From contig LJCV01000092.1 of assembly GCA_001298575.1 (NCBI GenBank), positions 1 through 42,371 of the forward strand: DNA of 42,371 bases, in the 5' to 3' direction. A program made the translations under genes and the position numbers. The notes below the pieces were generated by a model, which ran no database searches, was not told the origin of the DNA, and saw only the letters and a program-made list of their open reading frames with translations. This document shows positions 42,183 through 42,371 of the stretch, one piece after another. Position 1 is the stretch's first letter; every line of letters begins with the position of its first letter. The DNA is from Actinobacteria bacterium OK074 (GTDB lineage: Bacteria > Actinomycetota > Actinomycetes > Streptomycetales > Streptomycetaceae).

Positions 42183-42371
42183 GGCGGCAGCCTACGGTCC
42201 AACGCCCGCGCGTTTCCGGCACAGCGTGCCCGATATCGGAAATTCCCAGCCCGTTCGGCACCGGAAAACAGTCCGAAACCCCACCGCTCCCCGCCCCCGA
42301 TCCGGCCAACCGCGCCACCCGCCCCGCGCCACCCCTCATCACCCCCGCGCCGCCGAACCGGCGTGACGGAC
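42183..42371. other. Upstream region of glmS
   Basis: No gene is supported. The segment 42226-42290 is less GC-rich (CGATATCGGAAATT, GGAAAACAGTCCGAAA) and probably holds the glmS promoter. I see no glmS-ribozyme-like core and no clear operator. Confidence 0.45.

Noticed and set aside
42183..42371. glmS ribozyme
   Set aside because: The ribozyme is a Firmicutes feature, and no matching core is seen upstream of this actinobacterial glmS.

Overview
The window looks like chromosomal DNA from a Streptomyces (or a very close actinomycete). Composition is very GC-rich with strongly G/C-ending codons, GTG starts are common, and neighbouring genes are often joined by 4-base ATGA/GTGA overlaps. Gene families typical of the genus are present: an ECF42-type sigma factor with a DGPF protein, an LCP protein, bxl-type xylo-oligosaccharide uptake genes, and a whiJ-like regulator/DUF397/ATPase set. 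I saw no rRNA, tRNA, CRISPR array, insertion sequence or prophage.

Layout. 1-2.6 kb: two secreted or lipoprotein genes on the minus strand (one cut by the window edge, the other a polysaccharide deacetylase) and a THUMP-like methyltransferase on the plus strand. 2.6-5.5 kb: an ECF sigma factor with its DGPF/YciI partner, then an LCP cell-wall ligase. 5.6-16.2 kb: a plant-polysaccharide island. It has a secreted GH10-CBM2 xylanase, a LacI-type regulator, a binding protein with two permeases, a cytoplasmic GH3 beta-xylosidase, and a Tat-exported tannase-B-like esterase. The same CGAA-N3-TTCG dyad lies before the xylanase and before the transport operon, which suggests one regulon: xylan is cut outside, oligomers are imported, and xylose is released inside.

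16.3-25.2 kb: a divergent HTH/TPR regulator and a compact five-gene operon: MFS exporter, type II thioesterase, stand-alone NRPS adenylation-carrier (A-PCP) protein, B12-binding-type radical SAM enzyme, and acyl-CoA dehydrogenase. There is no condensation domain. I read it as a cryptic pathway that loads one amino acid on a carrier protein, modifies it there (desaturation plus radical chemistry), releases it and exports it. It is the best candidate in the window for an undescribed system. Two of its genes carry the rare TTA codon, suggesting bldA (developmental) control.

25.2-36.3 kb: the actinobacterial housekeeping block on the minus strand. It includes tsaD, rimI, tsaB and tsaE (tRNA t6A and S18 acetylation), alr, the NAD(P)HX repair gene nnr and acpS, with an alpha/beta hydrolase, an L,D-transpeptidase and, on the plus strand, an epoxide hydrolase. 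A YkuD-like protein lacking its catalytic residues and a 58-aa gene behind an iron-box-like site sit inside this block. 36.5-38.5 kb: a whiJ/abaA-type locus with two tandem DUF397 genes. 38.5-42.2 kb: a secreted SH3-like protein, an M20-like peptidase with altered metal ligands, and glmS.

All functional calls rest on reading motifs by eye; no database search was run.
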